The notes: generated by a model from the letters alone, not told the origin. Shown: positions 35,586-45,072, counted from the first letter of the stretch. The stretch is DNA of 64,000 nt from Agrobacterium cavarae (GCF_004310285.1 NZ_SISF01000023.1:186001-250000); one strand, 5' to 3'. Numbers and translations are program-made.

Positions 35586-35936
35586 ATGAGCAAGACACCC
35601 CCTGTCATCTACAAGATCGTGCCGGATGCCCTGTGGCAGAAAGCAAAGCACGAGGGTGTTTTCAAAGGGGCGGCAATCGATCTGACCGATGGCTACATCC
35701 ATTTCTCCACGGCCGATCAGGTGAAGGAAACGGCAGCCCGCCACTTCGCCGATCAGCAGGATTTGCTTCTCATCGCGGTTGATGGTGGCGCTCTCGGCGA
35801 CAAGCTGGTCTTCGAGCCCTCCCGTGGCGGCGATCTCTTTCCGCATCTCTATGGCGAGCTTCCGCTCAATGCCGTGCTATGGGAAACGCCTTTGACGCTG
35901 GGCGACGATGGCGCCCACCAGTTTCCGGAGGTTTGA
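35586..35936 (+). CDS. DUF952 family protein
   Basis: The 116-residue protein matches DUF952: VIYKIVPDALWQKAKHEG, GAAIDLTDGYIHFSTADQVK and GGDLFPHLYGELPLNAV. The fold resembles ADP-ribosyltransferase-like small proteins; function is unknown. AAGGAG precedes the ATG. pyrD begins 2 nt after its stop, so the two are co-transcribed, as is common in rhizobia. Confidence 0.87.
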   Translation: MSKTPPVIYKIVPDALWQKAKHEGVFKGAAIDLTDGYIHFSTADQVKETAARHFADQQDLLLIAVDGGALGDKLVFEPSRGGDLFPHLYGELPLNAVLWETPLTLGDDGAHQFPEV

Positions 35937-35938
35937 GC

Positions 35939-37027
35939 ATGAGCGGATTGTTTTCCTCCCTTGGACGCAAGGGCCTCTTCCTGCTCGATCCCGAAGTCGC
36001 GCATGGCATGTCGATTACAGCTTTGCGCAGCGGTTTCATCCCCACCTGCCACGTGCCGCATGATCCGCGCCTGCAGCAGACGGTGGCGGGACTGGTCTTC
36101 CCCAATCCGCTCGGCATGGCCGCGGGCTATGACAAGAATGCCGAAGTTCCAGGCCCACTCCTCAAGCTCGGCTTCGGATTTACCGAGATCGGCACGGTGA
36201 CGCCGCGCGCGCAGGCGGGCAACCCAAAGCCGCGCATCTTCCGACTGGTGGAAAACGAGGCCGTCATCAACCGCCTTGGCTTCAACAATGAAGGGCATGC
36301 GGCGGCACTTTCGCGCCTGATTGCCGCCGGCCTGCGCGGCATCGTCGGTGTGAACATCGGCGCCAACAAGGATAGCGACGATCGTATTGCCGATTACGTG
36401 AAGGGCATCGAAACCTTCTCTTCCGTTGCCTCCTATTTCACGGCCAACATCTCTTCTCCCAACACGCCAGGCCTTCGCGATCTTCAGGCGCGTGAAAGCC
36501 TTTCGGCACTTCTTTCCGCGGTGCTGGCGCAGCGCGATCGCGAGGCGGAAAAGCTGTCGCGCCACGTCCCCGTCTTCCTCAAGATCGCCCCTGATCTGAC
36601 CGAGGAAGGGCTCGACGACATCGCCGCCGAGGTCCTGTCGCACCGGCTGGACGGCCTGATTGTCTCCAACACCACGCTTTCCCGCGACGGACTGGTGCCG
36701 GGCAGCAACAACCAGGAAGCCGGCGGCCTCTCCGGCAAGCCGCTCTTCGAACGCTCCACCACGGTGCTGGCAAAGATGCGCAAACGTGTCGGACCGGACC
36801 TGCCGATCATCGGCGTTGGCGGTGTGTCGTCGGCAGAGACTGCACTGGAAAAAATCAGGGCAGGGGCCGACCTGGTCCAGCTCTATTCCTGCATGGTCTA
36901 CGAAGGGCCGGGCCTGCCCGGCACGATTATACGCGGCCTGTCGGAGAGACTGCAGCGGGACGGGATCAGGAATATCCGGGATTTGCGCGACAGTTCAGTG
37001 GAGAGCTGGGCGGCGCGGTCGATTTAA
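35939..37027 (+). CDS. pyrD: Dihydroorotate dehydrogenase, quinone-type
   Basis: The 362-residue enzyme begins MSGLFSSLGRKGLFLLDPE, an N-terminal helical extension typical of class 2, membrane-associated enzymes. FMN and substrate regions are seen: AAGYDKNAEVPGPLLKLGF, NRLGFNNEGH, ANISSPNTPGLRDL with the catalytic serine, IVSNTT and IIGVGGVSS. It oxidises dihydroorotate to orotate, passing electrons to ubiquinone. The start at 35939 removes 20 non-conserved upstream codons that overlap DUF952. Confidence 0.95.
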   Translation: MSGLFSSLGRKGLFLLDPEVAHGMSITALRSGFIPTCHVPHDPRLQQTVAGLVFPNPLGMAAGYDKNAEVPGPLLKLGFGFTEIGTVTPRAQAGNPKPRIFRLVENEAVINRLGFNNEGHAAALSRLIAAGLRGIVGVNIGANKDSDDRIADYVKGIETFSSVASYFTANISSPNTPGLRDLQARESLSALLSAVLAQRDREAEKLSRHVPVFLKIAPDLTEEGLDDIAAEVLSHRLDGLIVSNTTLSRDGLVPGSNNQEAGGLSGKPLFERSTTVLAKMRKRVGPDLPIIGVGGVSSAETALEKIRAGADLVQLYSCMVYEGPGLPGTIIRGLSERLQRDGIRNIRDLRDSSVESWAARSI

Positions 37028-37130
37028 ACGGCCCGCTCCCTTTCACTGTCGTCATCCTCGCATCAAGGGCAAGGATCACGACAGAGACTGTGATGAATGT
37101 CAGCTCGCATAGGGCGCGAGCACGCCTTTA

Positions 37131-37628
37131 TCAGGCGCAAAGCACCATCGCCCAATAGGGCCGGTTCTTCGCCGCGCTGTCATAGGCGACAGCGACGCCA
37201 AGCCCGCCATAATTGCCGAGCATGTTTTCCAGATGATGCGGTGAGCCGATCCAGGCTTTGACCACCCGCTCGACCGTGTCTTGACCTGCGGCGACATTTT
37301 CTGCAGCGGGGAGCGGCACGTTGCCGTTCTTCATGCGGATCAGAAAGCTGTCGGTGATGCCGATGAGATGCGCCATCTTCTGCGCCTTCACCATGCGGTT
37401 GGCCTGATAAATGGCCGCCTGCTGTGCCGCCGGGTTGGCAGAAAGCGTCGGGAGACCTTTCGAGCGGCGAAGCTCGTTGACCATGGGCAACGCCGCCGCC
37501 GTCTCGTCGCGGGTGCCGGACGGCAGGCCCTTGTTGGTGGGAACGGAAATGCACGCCGATAGAACGGAGCCAGCGGACAGCAGCACGAAGCCGCGCCGGG
37601 AAAAATTCGTCAGGGAATGGTCGGTCAT
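37131..37628 (-). CDS. CAP-domain (SCP-like) lipoprotein
   Basis: The 165-residue protein has an N-terminal lipoprotein signal (RRGFVLLSAGSVLSAC, lipidated Cys26). The mature part is a CAP domain: NELRRSKGLPTLSANPAAQQ, AHLIGI, AAENVAAGQDTVERVVKAWI and SPHHLENMLGNYGGLG. CAP domains are small extracytoplasmic folds of diverse role in bacteria. The gene directly follows the DUF6460 gene with a 1-nt gap, so they form an operon. Confidence 0.85.
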   Translation of the reverse strand: MTDHSLTNFSRRGFVLLSAGSVLSACISVPTNKGLPSGTRDETAAALPMVNELRRSKGLPTLSANPAAQQAAIYQANRMVKAQKMAHLIGITDSFLIRMKNGNVPLPAAENVAAGQDTVERVVKAWIGSPHHLENMLGNYGGLGVAVAYDSAAKNRPYWAMVLCA

Positions 37629-37629
37629 A

Positions 37630-37893
37630 TCAACGCAAGCTTAGGAGTCTGAGGACGATGAAGACGGGGATGACGATGACAGCGCCCGCCAGAAGATAGT
37701 CGCCGATGCTGCCAAGCGCGTGGAAGCCCGAATACCAGATGTTCAGAACGAAGTCGCGCACACCATAGATGATGCTCCACGGCGTCAGCCCGAAGACGGC
37801 CATCAAAAATCCGACGATCAGCGATATCACCAGCAGCTTGACGATCGTGCGCCCAACGCTGTCACCCAGCACCTTGTTGACCTCACCGGCCAT
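37630..37893 (-). CDS. DUF6460-like small membrane protein
   Basis: The 87-residue protein has two hydrophobic helices (IVKLLVISLIVGFLMAVFGL and LLAGAVIVIPVFIVLRLLSL) flanking a conserved-looking WSIIYGVRDFVLNIWYSGFH. This matches the DUF6460 family as I remember it. GGAG lies 8 nt before ATG 37893. It is transcribed just ahead of the CAP lipoprotein gene. Confidence 0.7.
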   Translation of the reverse strand: MAGEVNKVLGDSVGRTIVKLLVISLIVGFLMAVFGLTPWSIIYGVRDFVLNIWYSGFHALGSIGDYLLAGAVIVIPVFIVLRLLSLR

Positions 37894-38107
37894 CAGCAAA
37901 TCTCCTAAAGCCTGTCACCGAACAACCCCGCATCCGCAGGATGACGACAAACACCTTCAAACCTTGATCAAGACATATGAAGCGCGGCGCTTCGATGCAA
38001 GCATCGCAGTGTTTACACCGTCGATCCGGGCTTTGCGATGAAATAGGACTTGAGTTTTTTTATGGCTTGATGAAAGAGAGCCCACCTCTTTCAGGAAAAA
38101 TCCGTGA

Positions 38108-39052
38108 ATGGCCCAGAACCAGCATTCCTCCGGCGACGTCATTGCTGATCGTCGTGCCGATTACGCCCGCATGCTGGCAGAAAGCGGCGACCACCAGGCT
38201 GCCGCGGAATTGATCGAACAGGCGCTGGAACTGGCCCCACTTTGGGCAGCAGGCTGGTTTCGCCTGGGCGAGTACAGCGAAAAGGCGGGCCAGCAGGACA
38301 ATGCGGTGAAGGCCTACGAAAAGGTCGCCGAGCTTGACGAGGAGGGGATATTCGCAGCGCCCCTCAAGCTTGCCGTGCTGGGGGCAGCCGAAACGCCGGA
38401 GCAGCCACCAAGCCGCTATGTGGAGGGCCTTTTCGACGACTATGCTGATCGGTTCGAAACCTCGCTGGTGAAGAAGCTCGATTACAGCGTGCCGGAGAAG
38501 TTGGCAGCTCTCATCGAAACGGCGCGCCCAAGTGGCGAGCGCTTTCGCTGCATGGTCGATATCGGCTGTGGCACAGGATTGCTGGGTGTTGAAATCCGCG
38601 ACTGGACCGAACGGCTGGAAGGATTCGACATTTCCACCAACATGTTGGCAAAGGCGGAAGAGAAGGGCATCTACCACCATCTCTCGCAGGCCGATCTTTC
38701 TCTTGATGAGGAGACATCCGGCCTCTTTGCCGATGGGCTTCAAAAAGGCCGGGCCGATCTCGTCGCCGCTGCCGACGTGATGATGTATCTCGGTAGTCTC
38801 GAAACGGTCATGCCACTGGTTCTGTCCCTGCTTGAGCGGGGAGGCTTCTTCGCCTTTTCGGTCGAAGATGCGGGCGAGGAGGAGGGTTTCGTCCTTCAGC
38901 CGTCGCTCCGCTACGCGCACTCGCAAACCTATGTGAGCAATCTTCTTGCCACCTCCGGCATGGAGATCCTGCAAATCCGAAAAACAACCATTCGCAAGGA
39001 TGCCGGAAAACCACTTTCCGGCATTCTGTTTCTTGCCGCAAAACCCGCCTAA
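38108..39052 (+). CDS. TPR-containing SAM-dependent methyltransferase
   Basis: The 314-residue protein starts with TPR-like helical repeats (residues 20-90: DYARMLAESGDHQAAAELIE and WFRLGEYSEKAGQQDNAVKA). A class I methyltransferase domain follows, with motif I VDIGCGTGLLG at about 152 and DISTNMLAKAEEKG. Such fused methyltransferases probably modify a protein or small molecule; the substrate is unknown. No partner gene is linked. Confidence 0.85.
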   Translation: MAQNQHSSGDVIADRRADYARMLAESGDHQAAAELIEQALELAPLWAAGWFRLGEYSEKAGQQDNAVKAYEKVAELDEEGIFAAPLKLAVLGAAETPEQPPSRYVEGLFDDYADRFETSLVKKLDYSVPEKLAALIETARPSGERFRCMVDIGCGTGLLGVEIRDWTERLEGFDISTNMLAKAEEKGIYHHLSQADLSLDEETSGLFADGLQKGRADLVAAADVMMYLGSLETVMPLVLSLLERGGFFAFSVEDAGEEEGFVLQPSLRYAHSQTYVSNLLATSGMEILQIRKTTIRKDAGKPLSGILFLAAKPA

Positions 39053-39216
39053 GCTTTTCGTTTCTTGCCATTTTGTCGATTGGTCAGGAAGGCTGACATA
39101 TAGCGGTTGTCGAGCGCCATTTTGCAGTGCAAAATAACCGCATCTCCGCCGCCAATACCCTATGATGACGACACGGAGACCATCAACAAAATCAGGTCCT
39201 GTCGAGGGGATTTCGC

Positions 39217-39855
39217 ATGGCATTCACCAGAAGCGTCTATGGCATGTGGAGTGTGGACCCGGCCAAGCATTCACCGATCGAGGACGTTCAGGGTATCGTC
39301 ACCGGGAGCATTGTCTCGGCGCTCGGCTTTTACATCCTGAACAAGGTTGGTCTCCTGACCGGTGGCACAGCAGGTGTCGCGTTTCTTATCCATTACGCCT
39401 TTGGCATCAGCTTTGGCCTTTTGTTCTTCCTCGTCAATCTGCCGTTCTACTACCTCTCGTTCCGTCGCCTCGGCCTTGCCTTTTCGGTGAAAACGTTCAT
39501 CTCGATCGGGCTGGTATCGGTCCTGACGGAACTGGAATCGCGCTGGATGGTGATCGACAGCGTCAATCCGCTTTGGGCTGCCATTCTCGGTGGGCTTCTC
39601 CTCGGTTACGGTCTGCTTGCGCTATACCGCCACCGCGCCAGCCTGGGGGGAATCGGCATTCTGGCCATCTATATGCAGGATCGTTTCGGCATCCGTGCCG
39701 GCCTGATCCAGCTTGCCTTCGACACCTGCGTGATGATCGCCGCCTTTGCCGTCATCGAGCCGAAGACGGTGCTCTACTCCATCGTCGGCGCCTTCTTCCT
39801 CAACATGTTCCTGGCCATCAATCACCGGTCCGACCGCTACATCGTGGTGCGCTGA
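39217..39855 (+). CDS. YitT family membrane protein (first copy)
   Basis: The 212-residue protein has about five to six helices. EDVQGIVTGSIVSALGFYIL, the GGTAGVAFLIHY segment and RHRASLGGIGILAIYMQDRFG match the YitT family. A GAGGGG site precedes the ATG. It lacks the C-terminal DUF2179 domain present in many Bacillus members. A paralogue follows directly. Confidence 0.83.
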   Translation: MAFTRSVYGMWSVDPAKHSPIEDVQGIVTGSIVSALGFYILNKVGLLTGGTAGVAFLIHYAFGISFGLLFFLVNLPFYYLSFRRLGLAFSVKTFISIGLVSVLTELESRWMVIDSVNPLWAAILGGLLLGYGLLALYRHRASLGGIGILAIYMQDRFGIRAGLIQLAFDTCVMIAAFAVIEPKTVLYSIVGAFFLNMFLAINHRSDRYIVVR

Positions 39856-39907
39856 CGCTTGAAATCTGGCCCGGCGTGGCGCAAGGAAAGCTGTCGAAAT
39901 CGTGGGG

Positions 39908-40555
39908 ATGGCAATGCGCGATATGATCTGGAAAAACCGTGCAAGGCTTTGGGCCACGACACCCGACCGGCATTCTCTGCTGGAAGATGTTCAGGGCGTT
40001 CTTGCCGGAGCCATGTTGGCGTCTCTCGGCGTCACCCTGTTTTCCGCCGCCGGTCTGTTGACAGGCGGAACCGTCGGCCTCGCGTTCCTCGTCCACTATG
40101 CAACGGACATGCGTTTCGGTCTTGTCTTCTTCCTGGTCAACCTGCCCTTCTATTATCTTGCCTTTCGTCGCCTTGGGCCTGCATTCACGGTCAAGACCTT
40201 TAGCGCCATCGCCTTGACGGCGGTGCTGTCCGACATGATGCCGCGACTCTTCGCCTTCCAATCGATCAATCCCATCGCCGCTGCGCTATTCGGCGGATTG
40301 ACGGTCGCAGCAGGAATGCTGGCGCTCTTCCGCCACCGCGCCAGCCTCGGCGGCTTCGGTATTCTGGCGCTCTATCTGCAGGATCGTTTCGGTTGGCGGG
40401 CAGGCTTCATCCAACTGGCCTTCGATGGTATGGTGCTGCTGGCCTCCTTCTTCATCGCCACGCCCTTCGTCATTCTTTGCTCGGTTCTTGGCGCGTTGGT
40501 GATGAACCTGGTCATCGCCATCAACCACAGAAACGACCGCTACATCGCCATGTAA
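39908..40555 (+). CDS. YitT family membrane protein (tandem paralogue)
   Basis: The 215-residue protein is a tandem paralogue of its neighbour: LLEDVQGVLAGAMLASLGVT, GGTVGLAFLVHY, FFLVNLPFYYLAFRRLG and HRASLGGFGILALYLQDRFG align position by position with the first copy, and both end NHRxDRYI. The pair therefore arose by gene duplication. Several starts are possible (GTG 39902, ATG 39908, ATG 39914). Confidence 0.83.
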   Translation: MAMRDMIWKNRARLWATTPDRHSLLEDVQGVLAGAMLASLGVTLFSAAGLLTGGTVGLAFLVHYATDMRFGLVFFLVNLPFYYLAFRRLGPAFTVKTFSAIALTAVLSDMMPRLFAFQSINPIAAALFGGLTVAAGMLALFRHRASLGGFGILALYLQDRFGWRAGFIQLAFDGMVLLASFFIATPFVILCSVLGALVMNLVIAINHRNDRYIAM

Positions 40556-40576
40556 CGGTCGCTTCGTTCGAGAGCG

Positions 40577-41038
40577 TCAGGCGGCTTTGGCGGCGGCATC
40601 GACCGGATGCTGCATCCTGAAGCCGACGGCAATGCGGTTCCAGGTGTTGATCGTACCGATGGCAAGCGTGATCTTGACGATCTCCTCTTCGCTGAAATGC
40701 GCTTTCAACGCGTCGAAATCACCATCTGGCGCGCCGGTCTCGGCAATCTTCGTCACCGCATCCACCCAGCCGAGCAGGGCTCTTTCCTGCGCGGTGTAGA
40801 CGGTCGATTCCCGCCATACGCTCATCAGGTTGATCCACTGCTCCGAAAGCCCGTCCCTGCGGCTTTCCTTCACATGCATGTCCACGCAATAGGCGCAGCC
40901 ATTGATGATGGATGCGCGCAGTTTGATAAGGTGGATGAAGCGGCGCTCCAGCCCGGAATTTTGCACGAATGTTTCGAGCGCCAGAAGAGCCTTGTAGGAT
41001 TCGGGCGATGCCTTGGTGTGGTTTAGTCTCATTTCCAT
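40577..41038 (-). CDS. AhpD/carboxymuconolactone decarboxylase-family protein
   Basis: The 153-residue protein has the peroxidase-like motif GCAYCVDMH with Cys48, Cys51 and His55, as in AhpD-type alkylhydroperoxidases, and a helical bundle with SRRDGLSEQW. It probably reduces peroxides or related oxidants. AGGAG precedes the start. It is transcribed after the Rrf2 regulator gene on the same strand, with a 90-nt gap, and is the likely target of that regulator. Confidence 0.87.
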   Translation of the reverse strand: MEMRLNHTKASPESYKALLALETFVQNSGLERRFIHLIKLRASIINGCAYCVDMHVKESRRDGLSEQWINLMSVWRESTVYTAQERALLGWVDAVTKIAETGAPDGDFDALKAHFSEEEIVKITLAIGTINTWNRIAVGFRMQHPVDAAAKAA

Positions 41039-41127
41039 AGTCGCTTCTCCTTAGTTGCTGTTGGTCATGCGTCATCGTTCGGACAGGCGGCGGCCTGTCC
41101 GTCATGGAATTGAAAGAAGTGCTTGTC

Positions 41128-41628
41128 TCAGCGCGTCGTCTTGCGCTCGTTCAGCTCCAGAAAGGCGCAGCCGCGTGCGGCAATGCCGCCATCGTCTGCG
41201 CGGGCGAGATCAGTACGAATATCCGCGACGGTGGTCTTGGCAAGCTCTGCCCGGTAGGCTCTCTCCGCTTTCAGCATGGCGGCATTGATGCCGCAGGGCT
41301 TGCTGAAGTAGCGGTCAGGCAACGGGTTCGGCCCTCGTTGCCGGATTTCGGCGCAGCGAAAAGCCGGTGCCGGGCCTTCGACCGCAAGCACGATATCAAG
41401 CAGCGTGATCCCCTCGGGCTCTTTTGCCAGCCTGTAGCCGCCTTTCGGCCCGGGCACTGTCGAAAGAATACCAGCGCCTGATAGCGACTGAAGGTGCTTC
41501 AGCAGATAGCTGGTCGAAACGCCATGAAACTCCGCCAATGCCGCCGCTGACAGCACGCCGTCGGGCGAAAGCGAGGCGAGCATTGCAACGCTGTGGATGG
41601 CCTGTTCCACGCCATCGCTCATCTTCAT
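41128..41628 (-). CDS. Rrf2 family transcriptional regulator
   Basis: The 166-residue protein has the Rrf2 winged helix (VEQAIHSVAMLASLSPDG, GVSTSYLLKHLQSLSGAG and PGPKGGYRLAKEPEGITLLD). Cysteines occur at about residues 91, 111 and 153, more widely spaced than the cluster of IscR/NsrR, so it may be a thiol sensor rather than an Fe-S protein. A perfect-looking GGAGGTGA site precedes it, and an inverted-repeat operator lies 13-43 nt upstream of the start, suggesting autoregulation with the AhpD-like gene. Confidence 0.88.
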   Translation of the reverse strand: MKMSDGVEQAIHSVAMLASLSPDGVLSAAALAEFHGVSTSYLLKHLQSLSGAGILSTVPGPKGGYRLAKEPEGITLLDIVLAVEGPAPAFRCAEIRQRGPNPLPDRYFSKPCGINAAMLKAERAYRAELAKTTVADIRTDLARADDGGIAARGCAFLELNERKTTR

Positions 41629-41640
41629 CGGGTCACCTCC

Positions 41641-41671
41641 ATAATCATGGATATTATTTATCCGCGATTAT
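41641..41671. promoter_or_regulatory. Inverted-repeat operator between Rrf2 and helicase genes
   Basis: ATAATCATGGATA (41641-41653) and the mirror TATCCGCGATTAT (41659-41671) match at 11 of 13 positions around a 5-nt spacer. The length and position suit an Rrf2 dimer site, overlapping the promoter of the regulator. Confidence 0.7.
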
Positions 41672-41735
41672 GCGGCTCTGTCAAGCGGCGTCTAAAGCCT
41701 CTTCTTTTTTGGAAGAGTTTCACTACTTTAGAGGG

Positions 41736-44255
41736 GTGAAACACATCGATCCGCCAATCTTAGCGAAAAGCGCCGGAACACTGCCTTTGCCCTTCCAGAA
41801 ATGGTTTGCGGAGAAGGGCTGGAGCCCGCGTGCGCATCAGCTGGAATTGTCCGCCCGGGCACGGGGCGGGGAAAACATGCTGTTGATTGCGCCGACCGGT
41901 GCCGGCAAGACGCTTGGCGGTTTCATGGCATCGCTGACCGATCTGGCCGAGCGTGGCAAGGTGGCCCCGGGGTCCGCCTTTGTCGGCGTTCACACGCTCT
42001 ATATCTCGCCACTGAAAGCGCTCGCCGTCGATATCGAGCGCAACTTGATGAAGCCGGTCTCGGAAATGGGCCTGCCGATTACGGTAGAAACCCGCACCGG
42101 CGACACGCCGCAGGGCAAGCGACAGCGGCAGAAGCTCAAACCCCCGGATATTCTTCTAACCACGCCCGAACAGGTCTCGCTGCTGCTCGCCAACAAAGAG
42201 GCAGAGCGCTTCTTCAAGGATCTGAAATATGTGGTGCTGGACGAGTTGCACTCGCTCGTCACCTCCAAGCGCGGCCATCTCTTGTCGCTGGCGCTCGCCC
42301 GCATCCGCCGCCACGCGCCTGCCATGCGCACCATCGGTCTTTCGGCAACGGTAGCAGATCCGATGGATCTCCAGCGTTATCTCGCACCACAGGTGGAAGG
42401 CGAACCACCGGCAGGGCTAATCACCGTCGAGGGCGGCGCGAAGCCAAATATTGCGATCTTGCAGACGGAGGAGCGAATTCCATGGTCGGGCCATTCGGCC
42501 CGCTACGCCATGCAGGATTTGTATCCTGAGATCAAAGACCATCAGACGACGCTGATCTTCGTCAATACCCGCTCGCAGGCCGAGCGAATCTTCCAGGAAC
42601 TCTGGACGATCAACGACGACAACCTGCCGATTGCGCTCCATCACGGCTCGCTGGATGCCGGGCAGCGGCGCAAGGTGGAACAGGCGATGGCCGAAAACAA
42701 GCTGCGCGCCGTCGTCGCAACCTCCACGCTCGATCTTGGCATCGACTGGGGCGATGTCGATCTCGTCGTGCATGTGGGCGCCCCGAAGGGAGCAAGCCGC
42801 CTTGCACAGCGTATCGGCCGCGCCAACCACCGCATGGATGAGCCCTCCAAGGCGATCCTCGTTCCCGCCAATCGCTTCGAAGTGATGGAATGTCGTGCGG
42901 CGCTCGATGCGAATTACATCGGCGCTCAGGATACGCCCCCGATTGCCGAAGGCGCGCTGGATGTGCTGGCACAGCACGTGCTCGGCATGGCCTGCGCCGA
43001 GCCTTTCGATGCGGATGAGCTTTATCGCGAGGTCACCAGCGCCTCGCCCTACGCCGATCTGTCACGCGAGATGTTCGACCGCGTGGTCGACTTTACCGCA
43101 ACCGGCGGCTATGCGCTGCGCACCTATGAACGCTACGCCCGCATTCGCCAGATGAAGGACGGGCGCTGGCGCGTTTCCAATCCGCAGGTAGCGCAACAAT
43201 ATCGACTGAACCTCGGTACCATCGTCGAGGCGGCGGAGCTGAATGTGCGGATGGTCAAGCGCAATGCCAAGGGCACGGTTGGCCGTGGCGGCATGTCGCT
43301 GGGCAAGGTGGAAGAGCATTTCCTCGAGCAACTGGTCCAGGGCGACACGTTCCTGTTCGCCGGCAAGGTGCTGCGCTTTGAAGGCATCCGAGAGAATGAG
43401 TGCCTTGTCAGCCAGGCCTTCTCCATGGACCCGAAGATCCCCTCCTATGCCGGGGGCAAGTTTCCGCTCTCCACCTATCTGGCAGATCAGGTGCGCTCCA
43501 TGCTCGCCGACCCCTCGCGTTGGCATACGCTGCCCGATCAGGTGCGCGACTGGCTGGCGATCCAGAAAGAGAAGTCGATCATCCCGAAGCGGGACGAGTT
43601 GCTGGTCGAGACATTTCCGTTTCGCAAGCGCTTCTTCATGGTCATGTATCCCTTCGAGGGGCGGCTTGCGCATCAAACGCTTGGCATGCTTCTGACCCGC
43701 CGGCTGGAGCGGGCCGGGGCGAAGCCCATGGGATTTGTGGCGACCGACTATTCACTCGCCGTCTGGGCGATGGAGGATATGGGCAAACGCCTGCAATCGC
43801 GCCGGCTGTCCCTTGCCGACCTTCTGGATGAGGACATGCTGGGCGACGACCTCGAAGCCTGGCTGGACGAATCCTACCTTTTGAAACGCACCTTTCGTAA
43901 TTGTGCGGTCATCGCAGGGCTGATCGAACGCCGTCATCCCGGCCAGGAAAAGACTGGGCGGCAGGTCACGGTCTCGGCCGATCTTATTTATGACGTTCTT
44001 CGCAGCCATGAGCCGGATCATATCCTGCTCGAAGCCACGCGACGCGATGCGTCGGCGGGACTTTTGGACATTGCCCGACTTGGCGATATGCTAAGGCGAA
44101 TCAAGGGCCATACGCATCACCGCGCGCTGGACCATGTCTCCCCGCTTGCCGTTCCCGTTATGCTGGAAATCGGCCGCGAAACGGTTGTGGGACAGGCGCA
44201 AGACGATGTGCTGGCCGAAGCCGCCGACGAGCTGATTGCCGAGGCGATGGCGTAG
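41736..44255 (+). CDS. Ligase-associated DEXH-box DNA repair helicase (Lhr-like)
   Basis: The 839-residue protein has superfamily 2 helicase motifs: Walker A APTGAGKT (residues 52-59), DELHSL at about 168, TIGLSATVADP, and in the second lobe HHGSLDAGQRRKVE and QRIGRANHRMDEPSK. The remainder is a winged-helix and Lhr-type C-terminal region. In the family it acts with an ATP-dependent DNA ligase, an exonuclease and the PdeM nuclease in damage repair; only PdeM is next to it here. The start is a GTG at 41736; longer forms would run through the Rrf2 promoter. Confidence 0.9.
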   Translation: MKHIDPPILAKSAGTLPLPFQKWFAEKGWSPRAHQLELSARARGGENMLLIAPTGAGKTLGGFMASLTDLAERGKVAPGSAFVGVHTLYISPLKALAVDIERNLMKPVSEMGLPITVETRTGDTPQGKRQRQKLKPPDILLTTPEQVSLLLANKEAERFFKDLKYVVLDELHSLVTSKRGHLLSLALARIRRHAPAMRTIGLSATVADPMDLQRYLAPQVEGEPPAGLITVEGGAKPNIAILQTEERIPWSGHSARYAMQDLYPEIKDHQTTLIFVNTRSQAERIFQELWTINDDNLPIALHHGSLDAGQRRKVEQAMAENKLRAVVATSTLDLGIDWGDVDLVVHVGAPKGASRLAQRIGRANHRMDEPSKAILVPANRFEVMECRAALDANYIGAQDTPPIAEGALDVLAQHVLGMACAEPFDADELYREVTSASPYADLSREMFDRVVDFTATGGYALRTYERYARIRQMKDGRWRVSNPQVAQQYRLNLGTIVEAAELNVRMVKRNAKGTVGRGGMSLGKVEEHFLEQLVQGDTFLFAGKVLRFEGIRENECLVSQAFSMDPKIPSYAGGKFPLSTYLADQVRSMLADPSRWHTLPDQVRDWLAIQKEKSIIPKRDELLVETFPFRKRFFMVMYPFEGRLAHQTLGMLLTRRLERAGAKPMGFVATDYSLAVWAMEDMGKRLQSRRLSLADLLDEDMLGDDLEAWLDESYLLKRTFRNCAVIAGLIERRHPGQEKTGRQVTVSADLIYDVLRSHEPDHILLEATRRDASAGLLDIARLGDMLRRIKGHTHHRALDHVSPLAVPVMLEIGRETVVGQAQDDVLAEAADELIAEAMA

Positions 44256-44337
44256 GCTTGTTTCGAAGGCCGCGCCGGAAGATACGTGGAAACAAAAGAG
44301 AGGGCAGCGAGATTGCTCTTAGGGAATTCGAGACGCC

Positions 44338-45072
44338 GTGCTGAGCCGCCTTGCCTTGAGTGAAAGATTGTCCACCGGCTTTGAATGCTTCGGAGCCGAA
44401 ACCGCCATCAATGGCGTTGCGGCCCTCTGCGATCCGCTGGGCGGCCTTTACATGCCGGATCTGTCGCTGCTCGTCGTCTCCGACCTTCATCTGGAAAAGG
44501 GTGCGGCCTTCGCGCGGCGCGGCATGATGCTGCCGCCCTATGATACGATCGCGACATTGAAGATCCTCGCCTCGCTGATTGCCCGCTACGATCCGAAGAT
44601 TGTCGTCAGCCTCGGCGACAATTTCCATGATCGCAAGGGATCGGAACATCTGCCGCTGCCGCTGCGCGAGATTATCAAGGAGATGGCAAGAGGCCGCGAA
44701 TGGATCTGGATCAACGGCAACCATGATCCGGATGGAACGGTGGATCTGCCGGGCTCTTCGGTCGATGAGATGTTCTACGCCAACCTCGTCTTCCGCCATG
44801 AGCCCAAGCTGAAGGGTGTGGACACGAAAGGCGAAATCGCCGGCCACCTCCATCCATCTGCCACCGTGCGCCGCCGCGACAAGACGGTACGCCGCCCATG
44901 CTTCGCCACCGATGGCGCACGCTTGCTGATGCCCGCCTTCGGCGTCATGAGCGGTGGGCTTGACCTGCGCCACAAGGCCATGCGCGGCCTGTTCGACCAT
45001 GCGGATCTCATCGCGCATCTGATGGGACGCGACCGGATTTATTCGGTTCGCTTCGGAAGCCTGCTGGGATAG
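44338..45072 (+). CDS. pdeM: Ligase-associated DNA-damage-response endonuclease PdeM
   Basis: The 244-residue metallophosphoesterase has all metal-site motifs: SDLHLEKG, GDNFHDRKG, NGNHDPDG and GHLHP. These match PdeM, which pairs with the ligase-associated helicase in bacterial repair clusters. The start is a GTG (44338), 82 nt after the helicase gene. No ligase or exonuclease gene is in the window, so those partners are elsewhere or absent. Confidence 0.88.
   Translation: MLSRLALSERLSTGFECFGAETAINGVAALCDPLGGLYMPDLSLLVVSDLHLEKGAAFARRGMMLPPYDTIATLKILASLIARYDPKIVVSLGDNFHDRKGSEHLPLPLREIIKEMARGREWIWINGNHDPDGTVDLPGSSVDEMFYANLVFRHEPKLKGVDTKGEIAGHLHPSATVRRRDKTVRRPCFATDGARLLMPAFGVMSGGLDLRHKAMRGLFDHADLIAHLMGRDRIYSVRFGSLLG

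Noticed and set aside
41424..41735. N-terminal extension of the helicase gene by 104 codons
   Set aside because: It would run through the Rrf2 gene and its operator; the conserved protein begins at the GTG at 41736.
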